Assembly (NCBI RefSeq): GCF_021513235.1
Contig: NZ_CP090976.1
Span: 1,860,001-1,924,000 of the forward strand
Direction of reading: 5' to 3'
DNA from: Kaistella sp. 97-N-M2
Lineage (GTDB): Bacteria > Bacteroidota > Bacteroidia > Flavobacteriales > Weeksellaceae
DNA length: 64,000 nucleotides
The position numbers were made by a program, and so were the translations under genes. How positions within the stretch are numbered: the first letter of the stretch is position 1; every line of letters starts with the position of its first letter. Below, piece by piece: positions 7,139 to 15,169 of the stretch. A model generated the notes under the pieces. That model did no database searches and was not told the DNA's origin. It saw only the letters and a program-made list of their open reading frames with translations.

Positions 7139-9361
7139 ATGAAAAAATTACTACCCTTTTTATTTCTTCTTTCAGTAAGCATTTCCGCGCAGATTATTTC
7201 GTCGAACAAATGGACGGATTTATTTTCTTACAACAACGTTTTGGCCATCCGCGAAGACAACGGAAAACTGATTGCAGCGACGGAAAACGGTATATTTTTT
7301 TACACGCCTGCAACGGGCGAAATTACAAAACTTTCCAAAGCAAACGGTTTGCACGAGGTGAAGATCTCTGCATTTGATTACAATCCTGTTACAAAGATCG
7401 GTTTGGTGGGCTACCAGAACGGGTCGATGGATGTAATTACACCGGAAGGAATAACTTATGTGGTTGATATTCCGATTGCTCAAGGGTATAATGGCAATAA
7501 AAAAATCAATCATATTTCAATTACGGGAGACAAGGCCGTTATTTCCGTCGGTTACGGCGTTTCAATTTTTAAATTGGATAAAAAAGAATTCGGCGACTCT
7601 TCCTTTTTTACCAGCGGCGGCACTTACGAAGCAGCGAAAGAAGCAACCATTCAAGACAACGTAGTGTTTGTAGTTACCGCAACAGGCCTGAAATCACATG
7701 AAATGGATGTTACCTTTCCAATTTATTCCAGTTGGAATACCATCGCGGCCGGAAGTTTCAGCCAAATGGCGGGTGGCAGTGTCCTGGCCTTTTCTAATTC
7801 CAGTACGGTACAGTTTGGAAATGGAGGTACATTCTCGACCTTGGCGCAAACTTTTTCGAATATACAGGATGTAATGGTTACCGATCAAAATATTATCGTG
7901 GCAGATCTTAATGCAGTTTCTGTTTTTGATAATACCGGAACTTTTATAAGATCTTATACCGCGAGTGAGTCCTTAAATACGGGATATTTTTCTTCTTCGA
8001 AAATCTATGCAGGCTCGAAACTAGCGGGAATGCTTGCGGAGTCGGGAGAATCGCTGAAACCTGATGGACCGTATAACAATGCATCTTATAAATTAGATAT
8101 TGTAGGAAACCAAATCGTAGTTTCTTCCGGCGGAAGAGATGCGTTTAATGAGCCTATTTACAGAGGTTTGGGCTATTATCATTATGACGGGACCAAGTGG
8201 ATTTATCCGGATCTATTTAAAAATACGTCAACCCAATTTAATATTCTGGATGCCGTCATCAACCCGTCGAAACCGGGAGAGATTTTCTTTACAAATTACA
8301 CGCCGTTTGATGGTACGAAAGGCATTTACAAAATGGATAATGACCAGTTTGCTAAAATTTACGCAAGCACGGGTGGCTTCAATAATCTGACGGTTGGGAT
8401 GACCTTCGATGAAAACAATCAGCTTTTCGTATCAGAAGTACTCAACAACGACAAGATAGGATTTTATTACTACAATGCAACTTCAGATAATTTTACTTTA
8501 GTTAATGTAGTTACGGCAGGGCGCGCCCAGAAACCTTTTACGAAAGATGGAATTCTATTTATTCCGGATCCTGTTTTTACTGGCGGTGGCCTTTTGATTT
8601 ATGATTACAATAACACGCCCTCTTCCCTTAGTGATGACCGTTTTAAAATGTTAAAAAAAGTAAATAATCTGCCGGCGGATGGGGTGGTGTCTGCAGCGAT
8701 CGATAAAAACGACGATATTTGGATCGGAACCCGGATTGGTTTAAGAATAATAGGAAATCCCGCCAACATTATTACGGAAAATAATCCACAGGCCGAACCG
8801 ATTATCATCGAAGAAAATGGTCTTGGCGAAGAGCTTTTCCGCGACAGTAATGTTTTGCAGATTGAAGTGGACGCCGGAAATCAAAAATGGATTTCTATTG
8901 ATGGCGGCGGCGTTTTCTATCTCAGTTCGAACGGAGAGCAAACCCTGAAACATTTTACGCGGTCCAATTCGCCGCTGCCCAGCGATAACATAACCGATAT
9001 TAAGGTTGATAATCTTACAGGAAAAGTATATTTTGCCACGTTGGAAGGGATTATGGTTTATCAGGGCGATATTCTGGAGGTAACAGAGAACTTTGGGAAT
9101 GTTTTGGTTTACCCGAATCCGGTTGTTTATTCCAGATACAAAGGAAATGTAACCATTCGCGGCCTTGCGGAAAAAACAAATATCAGAATTACCGATGCGG
9201 CCGGAAACCTTGTTCATCAGGCAGTCTCCAGAGGTGGCTATTACGAGTGGAATCTTAACAATCATCGTGGAGTGCGCGTGGCATCCGGAATTTATTTTGT
9301 TCTGATGACCAACGCAGACGGAACCGACACTGCCACGGCGAAAATTGCAGTTGTAAATTAA
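7139..9361 (+). CDS. porZ: PorZ-like type IX secretion system protein with C-terminal sorting domain
   Basis: The 740 residues have a signal peptide (MKKLLPFLFLLSVSISAQ), then beta-propeller-like repeats beginning WTDLFSYNNVLAIREDNGKL and GLHEVKISAFDYNPVTKIGLVGYQNG. The first part resembles PorZ, the attachment-complex component that delivers anionic lipopolysaccharide to type IX cargo. Two-component-regulator-propeller-like repeats appear near residues 510-650, for example AAIDKNDDIWIGTRIGLRII. The tail YPNPVVYSRYKGNVTIRG ... GIYFVLMTNADGTDTATAKIAVVN looks like a type A sorting domain, which PorZ also carries. It overlaps recO by one base (TAATG). Family assignment is good; experimental function is inferred from the homologue. 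Confidence 0.85.
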   Translation: MKKLLPFLFLLSVSISAQIISSNKWTDLFSYNNVLAIREDNGKLIAATENGIFFYTPATGEITKLSKANGLHEVKISAFDYNPVTKIGLVGYQNGSMDVITPEGITYVVDIPIAQGYNGNKKINHISITGDKAVISVGYGVSIFKLDKKEFGDSSFFTSGGTYEAAKEATIQDNVVFVVTATGLKSHEMDVTFPIYSSWNTIAAGSFSQMAGGSVLAFSNSSTVQFGNGGTFSTLAQTFSNIQDVMVTDQNIIVADLNAVSVFDNTGTFIRSYTASESLNTGYFSSSKIYAGSKLAGMLAESGESLKPDGPYNNASYKLDIVGNQIVVSSGGRDAFNEPIYRGLGYYHYDGTKWIYPDLFKNTSTQFNILDAVINPSKPGEIFFTNYTPFDGTKGIYKMDNDQFAKIYASTGGFNNLTVGMTFDENNQLFVSEVLNNDKIGFYYYNATSDNFTLVNVVTAGRAQKPFTKDGILFIPDPVFTGGGLLIYDYNNTPSSLSDDRFKMLKKVNNLPADGVVSAAIDKNDDIWIGTRIGLRIIGNPANIITENNPQAEPIIIEENGLGEELFRDSNVLQIEVDAGNQKWISIDGGGVFYLSSNGEQTLKHFTRSNSPLPSDNITDIKVDNLTGKVYFATLEGIMVYQGDILEVTENFGNVLVYPNPVVYSRYKGNVTIRGLAEKTNIRITDAAGNLVHQAVSRGGYYEWNLNNHRGVRVASGIYFVLMTNADGTDTATAKIAVVN

Positions 9362-10049
9362 TGCTGAGCCAAACATGTTTTCTGCTCTCTTATGTTAAAT
9401 ATGGCGACAAGGGTGCGGTTTTAAACTGCTTCTCCAGAAATAACGGCTACGAAAGCTTTTTTGCGCCCAATATTTATGCTCCCAGAAACAGGCAGAAGTC
9501 TTACTTGTTTCCGCTTCAGGAAATTCAAATTACATTCGCCGCGAAAAAGAGAGGAGACAGCCTGCAAAATGTTTTGAAAATTGAAAAGGCAGAAAATACC
9601 GAAGAGGTTAATAATGTGAATGTAAACTCTATTCTTTTTTTTATTGCAGATTTATTGAATCAGATTTTAAAGGAAGAACAGCATTCCGAAAAGATGTATG
9701 ACGAAATTAAGATGTTTTTGGGAGAACTCAATTTAAAAAATTACGACGCCCACATTGGATTGATCTTTCGCATTCTCCTTCGCCAGGGGATTTCCCCTTA
9801 TTTGCAGATTTGCGCTACGTAAATCCCGAAAGCGGAAATTTTACCGATCAGCAGTCCGTACAGTTATTTGATGAAGAAATAACCGGCGTTTGGAAGAACT
9901 TCATTACCTCCGAAAACATTTACGGAATTAAATTGCCCAGAAATCTCCGTAAAAAAATGATACAGTCTTTAATGTATTACTACAGCCTTCACATCGATGG
10001 TTTTCGTGAACCCGTTTCCCTGAGCGTTATACAACAGATTTATGATTAA
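9361..10049 (+). pseudogene. recO: DNA repair protein RecO, frameshifted
   Basis: RecO is a recombination mediator in the RecFOR pathway. An N-terminal OB-fold part is read from 9361 (LSQTCFLLSYVKYGDKGAVLNCFSRNNG). The helical C-terminal part (LRYVNPESGNFTDQQSVQLF ... YYYSLHIDGFREPVSLSVIQQIYD) is read in the -1 frame to 10049. The frames meet near GISP / LFADLRYV, about 9790-9804, in a GGGGATTTCCCC stretch. Restoring one base gives a continuous product of about 229 residues. As written the first frame stops at 9822. The C-terminus overlaps the acyltransferase gene on the other strand by 23 bases. This may be a true mutation or a homopolymer sequencing error. Confidence 0.8.
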
Positions 10050-11040
10050 ATTTTCTTTTCAGAACAGGTTTTTCAATAAAGTTCCAGACAAACACTGAGA
10101 AGATGACGACTAACGCTAAACACGAAAAGAAGGCGTAAAAGGAATACCTTTCGAATAATTTCTCCTGAACGAAAATTTGTATAATGGGAAAATGTACAAG
10201 ATATACCCCGTAAGAAAAGTCCCCGTATTTAGCAAATTTCTTCAAAGGGAGCTTCAGGTAGGCCGCCCAAAAAATACCGATTCCTAAAGCGAAAGGTGTG
10301 ACCAGATTCACCGAAAATATTCCTTTCTCCAGTATTACAATTCCCACCGCAAAAGGCAAGAGCAAATTGATTTGTTTTTTGAAAAATGCAAGGTTTAAAA
10401 ACAGGAGAATTCCGGTAGCGAAATAGGAAAGAACTCCCGGAAGTTGCCGCGAAAGTTCATCTTTGCCATTATGCGCTAAAAGAGAGGAATAAAGAATGGA
10501 AAAAATGTAGATCGCTGTTAAAATAATATTTTTTCGACCTTTACTTTTGTTTTGCAGCGCGTAAAACAGAAACGGAATGAAAATATAAAACATTAACTCT
10601 ACCTTAATCGTCCAAAGCGAGCCATTGACGGCGCAAATGTAATTGTTACCAAAAACCCCGTCGATACACGGCTGCAGGAAATTCATAAAGAATAAATTCA
10701 CGCCCAGATATTTGAGCCAGTCCGTTGAAAAGTAATCCAGAAAATTTTTATCGGAAAAAAGAAACAGAAACACTGAAAAAAAGAGCACCACAAAAAAATA
10801 GGCGGGAAAAATTCTCCTCGCCCTATTGATGGCATATTTTTTTAGATCCCGAAACTTATCGTAGCTCGAATAGATTAAAAAGCCACTGATGATAAAAAAG
10901 CAAAATACGCTGTAGTTGGGCATCGCGGCGAAGAATTCGTTGTTAAATTCTGGTCGCGCACTTAAAATGATCGTATGGCCAATAACAACTAAAAATGCGA
11001 AAACAAATCGCAAAAAATCGAAGTTATTGGCATGTTTCAT
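10027..11040 (-). CDS. Acyltransferase 3 family membrane protein
   Basis: The 337-residue polytopic protein has about ten hydrophobic helices and the acyltransferase-3 hallmark at its N-terminus: FLRFVFAFLVVIGHTIIL with the conserved Arg and His, followed by FFIISGFLIYSSYDK, and FSYGVYLVHFPIIQ near residue 276. Members O-acylate surface sugars or lipids using acyl-CoA donors. The start is 3 bases downstream of the preceding lipoprotein stop, so the two form an operon. The acceptor is unknown: no glycosyltransferase cluster is nearby. Confidence 0.88.
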   Translation of the reverse strand: MKHANNFDFLRFVFAFLVVIGHTIILSARPEFNNEFFAAMPNYSVFCFFIISGFLIYSSYDKFRDLKKYAINRARRIFPAYFFVVLFFSVFLFLFSDKNFLDYFSTDWLKYLGVNLFFMNFLQPCIDGVFGNNYICAVNGSLWTIKVELMFYIFIPFLFYALQNKSKGRKNIILTAIYIFSILYSSLLAHNGKDELSRQLPGVLSYFATGILLFLNLAFFKKQINLLLPFAVGIVILEKGIFSVNLVTPFALGIGIFWAAYLKLPLKKFAKYGDFSYGVYLVHFPIIQIFVQEKLFERYSFYAFFSCLALVVIFSVFVWNFIEKPVLKRKFNHKSVV

Positions 11041-11043
11041 AGG

Positions 11044-11766
11044 TTATCTCGGGTCGGGTGCGGTTGTACTTTTATACACCTGAAAGTTAAAAACAAAACT
11101 TCTGTTTCTAAGCGAAATATCGGAATAATTAAAGTAGGGATCTCTGGCAAACGCCGCTCTGGACGGAACAATGATCACGCCCTGCATATTATAATTACTT
11201 TCGTCGGAAATGTCGAAAGCTTTGAACTTGAGAAGCGCTTCCTTAAAACCTTCAATCTCGTAGTAACTGCGCTGTTTTGCCTCTGCTGTGGTTCCATTCT
11301 GCAAAACACTTTGTTTTACGTAAAAATAAGCCGGATCCACTTCCGGTACGCCACTTCCGGCTACATTGTTTCTAAAGGAAAAACCTGAGGAATAACCAAC
11401 TTTTCCATCAGTATTCGTGGCGACATAAGAATTGGCAATCTGCATAATTTTAATAATATCGCTGGAGCCAATTACGGTGCCAGGTTCCGGCTGTGCGCCC
11501 TCTCTCATGATGTAAATAACGCCTGAAGGTAAAGTTACAGGTTCCAGATCAGCCAACTTAACGTTCACGGTATCAGTTTCAACGTAATTTTTTATAATTC
11601 CTTTGGCGTCGAGATAGTGGGTTTGCAAAAAGCTTTGTGCGGCCTGGTCGTCGTAAGTGTTTTGCGTCTCGATGCTTACTTCTTCAATGGCGTCTACATT
11701 GTCATCTTTTCGACAGGAAATAATGGCGATTGAAGCTAAAGCCAGATATAAGAATCTTTTTTTCAT
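11044..11766 (-). CDS. Surface-type lipoprotein, possibly FKBP-related
   Basis: The 240 residues start with a lipoprotein signal (MKKRFLYLALASIAIISC), giving a mature N-terminus CRKDDN. A basic residue followed by two acidic residues after the Cys resembles the Bacteroidota surface-export signal for lipoproteins, so surface exposure is plausible. The C-terminal 100 residues (YEIEGFKEALLKFKAFDISD ... NYNMQGVIIVPSRAAFARDP ... SFVFNFQVYKS) recall the layout of diverged FKBP-type prolyl isomerase lipoproteins of this group, but I cannot confirm active-site residues. It is the first gene of an operon with the acyltransferase; promoter at 11814-11807. Confidence 0.6.
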   Translation of the reverse strand: MKKRFLYLALASIAIISCRKDDNVDAIEEVSIETQNTYDDQAAQSFLQTHYLDAKGIIKNYVETDTVNVKLADLEPVTLPSGVIYIMREGAQPEPGTVIGSSDIIKIMQIANSYVATNTDGKVGYSSGFSFRNNVAGSGVPEVDPAYFYVKQSVLQNGTTAEAKQRSYYEIEGFKEALLKFKAFDISDESNYNMQGVIIVPSRAAFARDPYFNYSDISLRNRSFVFNFQVYKSTTAPDPR

Positions 11767-11806
11767 TTTTATAATTATCGTTAAATTGCTAAAATTTTTA
11801 ATCCAG

Positions 11807-11814
11807 CAAAAGTA
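11807..11814 (-). promoter_or_regulatory. Candidate -7 box of the lipoprotein/acyltransferase operon
   Basis: Minus-strand TACTTTTG (TAnnTTTG), 41 bases upstream of the lipoprotein ATG. It lies in the 58-base divergent gap shared with hslR. Confidence 0.5.
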
Positions 11815-11824
11815 TAAATAAATT

Positions 11825-12262
11825 ATGAGAATAGATAAATTTTTATGGTGCGTGCGTTTTTACAAAACCCGAAGCATTGCGGCCGACGAAATAAAAAAGA
11901 ACCGGGTGTCCCTCGGAAATCAGCCCGTAAAAAGTTCAAAGGAAGTGAAAGAGGGAGATCTCATCAAAATCAGAAAAAACCAGATCGACTATCAGATTAA
12001 AATTTTACAGATACCGAAGAGCAGAATGAGCGCGAAACTGGTGCCATTGTATATTGTTGATAAAACCGAGAAAGAACAGTATGAAGTTCTGAAACAGCGA
12101 AAACTAACCCAGGATTATTACCGCATCAAAGGCGAAGGCAGACCCACCAAAAGAGACCGCCGCGCGATGGACGAATTTGTGGAAAACGACGGCACCGCTG
12201 AAATGGAAGGTGGCGAGTGGGATTTGTTTTTTAGTGACGTTGAAGATGGATCGGCCGATTAA
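11825..12262 (+). CDS. hslR: S4-domain RNA-binding protein, Hsp15/HslR type
   Basis: The 145 residues begin MRIDKFLWCVRFYKTRSIAADEIKKNRVSLGN, a textbook S4 RNA-binding domain in the Hsp15 arrangement, followed by VKEGDLIKIRKNQIDYQIKIL. The basic C-terminal extension (GEGRPTKRDRRAMDEF, about residues 107-122) is typical. Hsp15 binds stalled 50S subunits carrying peptidyl-tRNA. It is divergent from the lipoprotein operon and its last four bases overlap the end of aroK on the opposite strand. Confidence 0.88.
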   Translation: MRIDKFLWCVRFYKTRSIAADEIKKNRVSLGNQPVKSSKEVKEGDLIKIRKNQIDYQIKILQIPKSRMSAKLVPLYIVDKTEKEQYEVLKQRKLTQDYYRIKGEGRPTKRDRRAMDEFVENDGTAEMEGGEWDLFFSDVEDGSAD

Positions 12263-12768
12263 AGCAGTGCTTTGATCTCTGCCACGATTTGGTCGACTTC
12301 TTTGCCGTCTGTATCCACCGTGAATTTTGCCTGAGCGTAATAATGATTTCTTTCAAAAAGATGTTTTGCGATAAATTCGGGTAAATCTCCATCAGGAATA
12401 TCAGCGATTAAAGGTCGTTTGCTTTTCTGTTTTAAAAGTCTCTGAGAAAGAGTAGTGACGGAGGTTCGTAGAAAAATACTTTCCGAATGATGGTTAATCA
12501 TCTCGATGTTGTTGTAATAAGCCGGTGTTCCGCCGCCCACACTCAAAATGAGGTCGGTTTCGTGGACCAAAATTTCCTCTAAAAGTCGGCGTTCCTCCTT
12601 CCGAAAGTAGATTTCACCCCTTTTTTCGAATATTTGCGGGATCGTTAAATTATTTTTCAAAGAAATGTAGTGATCCAGGTCAATTAATTTTAGGTCCAAA
12701 TCCTGGCTCAAAACTTTGGAAACGTGTGATTTGCCACTTCCCATGTATCCTATCAGCGAAATTTTCAT
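12259..12768 (-). CDS. aroK: Shikimate kinase
   Basis: Phosphorylates shikimate in the chorismate pathway. The 169-residue product has MKISLIGYMGSGKSHVSKVLSQ with the Walker A P-loop GYMGSGKS (about residues 7-14), LIDLDHYISLKNNLTIPQIFEKRGE (Asp of the shikimate site), EIYFRKEERRLL (FR-x-E), VGGGTPAY (GGG motif) and KSKRPLIAD (R of the lid). I take the ATG at 12768: the frame is open for 28 more codons upstream, but that part has no homology-like character and overlaps the tRNA promoter region. Monocistronic, convergent with hslR. Confidence 0.93.
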   Translation of the reverse strand: MKISLIGYMGSGKSHVSKVLSQDLDLKLIDLDHYISLKNNLTIPQIFEKRGEIYFRKEERRLLEEILVHETDLILSVGGGTPAYYNNIEMINHHSESIFLRTSVTTLSQRLLKQKSKRPLIADIPDGDLPEFIAKHLFERNHYYAQAKFTVDTDGKEVDQIVAEIKALL

Positions 12769-12800
12769 GTTTTTATTTTGCACAAAGTACCAGAAAAATT

Positions 12801-12829
12801 TTGAGATTTTAAAAAAAGACCTATCTTTG
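12801..12829 (+). promoter_or_regulatory. Promoter of the tRNA cluster
   Basis: TTG (12801-12803) and TATCTTTG (12822-12829) match the -33/-7 consensus with 18 bases between. The -7 box ends 42 bases before the first tRNA. It is one of the best promoter matches in the window. Confidence 0.75.
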
Positions 12830-12871
12830 CACCACTTTAAAAAGGGAAGCAATTCTAATTTAAATGTGACC

Positions 12872-12944
12872 GACTCGGTAGCTCAGCTGGTAGAGCAATA
12901 CACTTTTAATGTATGGGTCCTGGGTTCGAATCCCAGCCGGGTCA
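12872..12944 (+). tRNA. tRNA-Lys(TTT), copy 1
   Basis: Full cloverleaf of 73 bases: acceptor GACTCGG pairs with CCGGGTC (one G-T pair), D arm GCTCAGCTGGTAGAGC, anticodon arm ATACA-CTTTTAA-TGTAT with anticodon TTT, and T arm CTGGG-TTCGAAT-CCCAG. CCA is not encoded. Its sequence is identical to copy 2 at 13158-13230. Confidence 0.97.
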
Positions 12945-12982
12945 CAAGCGAAAAAATTCCGTAATTTTTACGGATTTTTTTT

Positions 12983-13065
12983 GCCTGCGTGGTGAAATTG
13001 GTAGACACGCCATCTTGAGGGGGTGGTTTCCTATGGATGTGCTGGTTCGAGTCCAGTCGCAGGCA
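12983..13065 (+). tRNA. tRNA-Leu(GAG)
   Basis: Class II tRNA of 83 bases. Acceptor GCCTGCG pairs with CGCAGGC. The anticodon arm is CCATC-TTGAGGG-GGTGG, giving anticodon GAG. A long variable arm follows, then T arm GCTGG-TTCGAGT-CCAGT. CCA is not encoded. It lies 38 bases after tRNA-Lys copy 1. Confidence 0.93.
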
Positions 13066-13157
13066 CTACAAAAATCAGCGGTGAATGATCATCGGTAAAT
13101 GATTATATTTTTAATTATTTATCTCCCATCAATCATCATTGATAAAAAAAAATATCC

Positions 13158-13230
13158 GACTCGGTAGCTCAGCTGGTAGAGCAATACACTTTTAATGTAT
13201 GGGTCCTGGGTTCGAATCCCAGCCGGGTCA
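13158..13230 (+). tRNA. tRNA-Lys(TTT), copy 2
   Basis: Identical over all 73 bases to copy 1, including the unencoded CCA. It is the last gene of the Lys-Leu-Lys cluster and is followed directly by a terminator. Confidence 0.97.
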
Positions 13231-13235
13231 CAAAG

Positions 13236-13264
13236 AATTACTCTTAACAGGGTAATTTTTTTTT
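13236..13264 (+). terminator. Terminator of the tRNA cluster
   Basis: AATTACTC (13236-13243) and GGGTAATT (13250-13257, one G-T pair) form a stem followed by a run of T to 13264. Confidence 0.7.
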
Positions 13265-13291
13265 CATATTAATATTTTGTGATTTGGTGTT

Positions 13292-13318
13292 AAAAGTCTT
13301 CCCAGCGGGAAGACTTTT
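13292..13318. terminator. Strong hairpin terminator downstream of panC
   Basis: AAAAGTCTTCCC (13292-13303) and GGGAAGACTTTT (13307-13318) form a perfect 12-bp stem with a 3-base loop. It is symmetrical, so it can act in both directions: for panC on the minus strand and as a backup for the tRNA cluster. Confidence 0.75.
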
Positions 13319-13338
13319 GGCTTTAGGAGAAGTTGTTT

Positions 13339-14187
13339 TTAATCCAAATGAATATTATCAATCAGTCGCACGTCATTCACAAAAACCACGATAAAGGCCC
13401 GGTAGTCGTGTCCTCTGTAGAAAAAGTCGGTTTCTTTTAAGGTGTTTTCGTCCGCAATTTGAAAATATTCCAGAACCATCCCGCGCTGGTCTTCGAAAAT
13501 ATCTTTTACCCGAAGATTAATTTCCGGCAGCGTAAGGACTCGAAACCAGTCGTTTACTTTCAACAGCGTTTCATGGATGACTTTTGCCGCTTTTCTTTGG
13601 TCGGGGCTAAGCCGCTCATTGCGCGAACTCATTGCCAAACCGTTTTCTTCGCGATAAATCTTAACACCGTGAATTTTCACGGGCAGCTGTAATTTTTGTA
13701 CTAATTTTTTGATGATGGCAAGCTGCTGAAAATCCTTTTCACCGAAATAGGCATTGTCGGGCTTTACCTGACGTAATAATTCTTCAACCACGGTACCCAC
13801 GCCGTCGAAATGTCCCGGGCGGAATTTTCCTTCCATTTCATTTTCCAGGCCCTCAAAATCGTAAGTTTTACTTTTTAGCCCGTCGGGATATAAATCTGAA
13901 ACTTCCGGAATATAAACCGCGTCCACAAAGGCAGATTCTTCCAGCATTTTAAGGTCATTTTCGATATTGCGCGGATATTTTTCCAGATCGCCGGCATTAT
14001 TAAATTGGGTAGGATTTACAAAAATAGAGGAGAACACCAGGTCGTTTTCTTTTGCGGCGGCCTCATAAAGGGAAATATGACCCCGATGAAGCGCACCCAT
14101 TGTTGGCGCGAAACCGATTTTTTTGCCCATTTCCTTTTGCCTCTCCACATAATCGTGCAAGGTCTTTTTTGATCGAAAGATTTTCAT
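13339..14187 (-). CDS. panC: Pantothenate synthetase (pantoate-beta-alanine ligase)
   Basis: Makes pantothenate from pantoate and beta-alanine with ATP. The 282-residue product has the usual length and the nucleotidyltransferase motifs: GFAPTMGALHRGHISLY (about residues 26-42, HxGH), SIFVNPTQFN, FRPGHFDGVGTVVEEL, YFGEKDFQQLAIIKKLV and GLAMSSRNERLS (KMSKS equivalent). The ATG at 14187 matches the family N-terminus. It is divergent from the glycogen-synthase-like gene with 195 bases between the two start codons. Confidence 0.96.
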   Translation of the reverse strand: MKIFRSKKTLHDYVERQKEMGKKIGFAPTMGALHRGHISLYEAAAKENDLVFSSIFVNPTQFNNAGDLEKYPRNIENDLKMLEESAFVDAVYIPEVSDLYPDGLKSKTYDFEGLENEMEGKFRPGHFDGVGTVVEELLRQVKPDNAYFGEKDFQQLAIIKKLVQKLQLPVKIHGVKIYREENGLAMSSRNERLSPDQRKAAKVIHETLLKVNDWFRVLTLPEINLRVKDIFEDQRGMVLEYFQIADENTLKETDFFYRGHDYRAFIVVFVNDVRLIDNIHLD

Positions 14188-14329
14188 AGTTTATTTATAT
14201 CAATGTAAAAATAGGGATTTCCCGCAAAAAATTCAGTACTTCAAAAAAAAATATTTTGCCGAAAAATGAAGGGTTTCAAATTATAATTATTAAAATATGT
14301 TAATTAAAAATTATTCGTTTAAAATTTTG

Positions 14330-14337
14330 TAATTTTG
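14330..14337 (+). promoter_or_regulatory. Candidate -7 box of the glycogen-synthase-like / DUF4270 / glmS operon
   Basis: TAATTTTG, a full TAnnTTTG match, 45 bases before the ATG at 14383. It overlaps an alternative TTG start at 14335, which supports the downstream ATG. Confidence 0.5.
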
Positions 14338-14382
14338 CACAGTAGAATTTTCTGCCTAAAAATACGAAGAACGATAGAATTT

Positions 14383-15153
14383 ATGCCGAACCAAAAAATA
14401 TTATACGTCACCACGGAGATGTTTCCATACCAGGAAGATAGCAATATCGCAACCATGGTGAGTAAGATGGCACTCAAAATGCACCAGGACTCAAACGATG
14501 TTAGAGTGTTTATGCCAAGATTTGGACAGATTAGCGAACGCAAGTTTCAGCTTCACGAAGTAATTCGTCTTTCCGGGATGAATATCATCATCAATGATCT
14601 GGATCAACCCCTTATTATTAAAGTAGCTTCCCTGCCGGGAGAAAGGCTTCAGGTGTATTTTATTGATAATGACGAGTACTTCAAAAGAAAGCAGTTTTAT
14701 GTTGATGATGAAGGAAAACCCTTCGACGACAACGATGAGCGGGCAATTTTCTTCGCCAGAGGAGTAATTGAAACCATCAAAAAATTGAACTGGGTTCCGG
14801 ATGTTATTCACCTGAACGGCTGGATGGCTTCATTTATCCCTGTATACCTAAAAACTTTTTACAAAAACGACTCTTATTTTAATGATTCGAAACTTGTTCT
14901 TTCTGTTTATAATGAAGAAGACTTTGCGCTCTCTGAAAAGGTAGAAGAAAAAATGAAATTCGACAATATTACCGCTTTAAAAGCGTTTAAAAAACCAAGT
15001 TTTCAGCAATTCGTCATGGAAAGTATGGATTTGGTAGATGTAGTGATTAAAGGCGACGAGTTCTTACAGGATGAACTCAGCGAAGCTTTTGATAAAACAA
15101 AAACTACAAAATCCGAATACGTGAACGCGGATTCAATCGACAAGTTATACTAA
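14383..15153 (+). CDS. Glycogen/starch synthase-like protein, catalytic N-terminal (GT5) domain only
   Basis: The 256 residues start MPNQKILYVTTEMFPYQEDSNIATMVSKMALKM, like the N-terminal Rossmann domain of GT5 glycogen synthases, followed by VRVFMPRFGQISERKF, FARGVIETIKKLNWVPDVIHLNGWMASFIPVYL. A full glycogen synthase has about 470 residues with a second GT-B domain carrying the donor-binding and catalytic residues. That half is missing here, and the next gene starts 16 bases later. The N-terminal KxGGLxDV donor loop is also replaced (PYQEDSNIATMV). It is therefore probably not a normal synthase. The order panC, this gene, DUF4270, glmS seems conserved in related Flavobacteriia, as far as I recall. 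Confidence 0.75.
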   Translation: MPNQKILYVTTEMFPYQEDSNIATMVSKMALKMHQDSNDVRVFMPRFGQISERKFQLHEVIRLSGMNIIINDLDQPLIIKVASLPGERLQVYFIDNDEYFKRKQFYVDDEGKPFDDNDERAIFFARGVIETIKKLNWVPDVIHLNGWMASFIPVYLKTFYKNDSYFNDSKLVLSVYNEEDFALSEKVEEKMKFDNITALKAFKKPSFQQFVMESMDLVDVVIKGDEFLQDELSEAFDKTKTTKSEYVNADSIDKLY

Positions 15154-15169
15154 TCAATTTTAAATTTTA

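Noticed and set aside
8741-9376. A 211-residue reverse-strand frame across porZ
   Set aside because: It lies fully within porZ coding sequence and its translation has no domain; it is a shadow frame.
12716-13098. Short frames running through the tRNA cluster
   Set aside because: They are read across the tRNA genes and promoter and do not resemble proteins.
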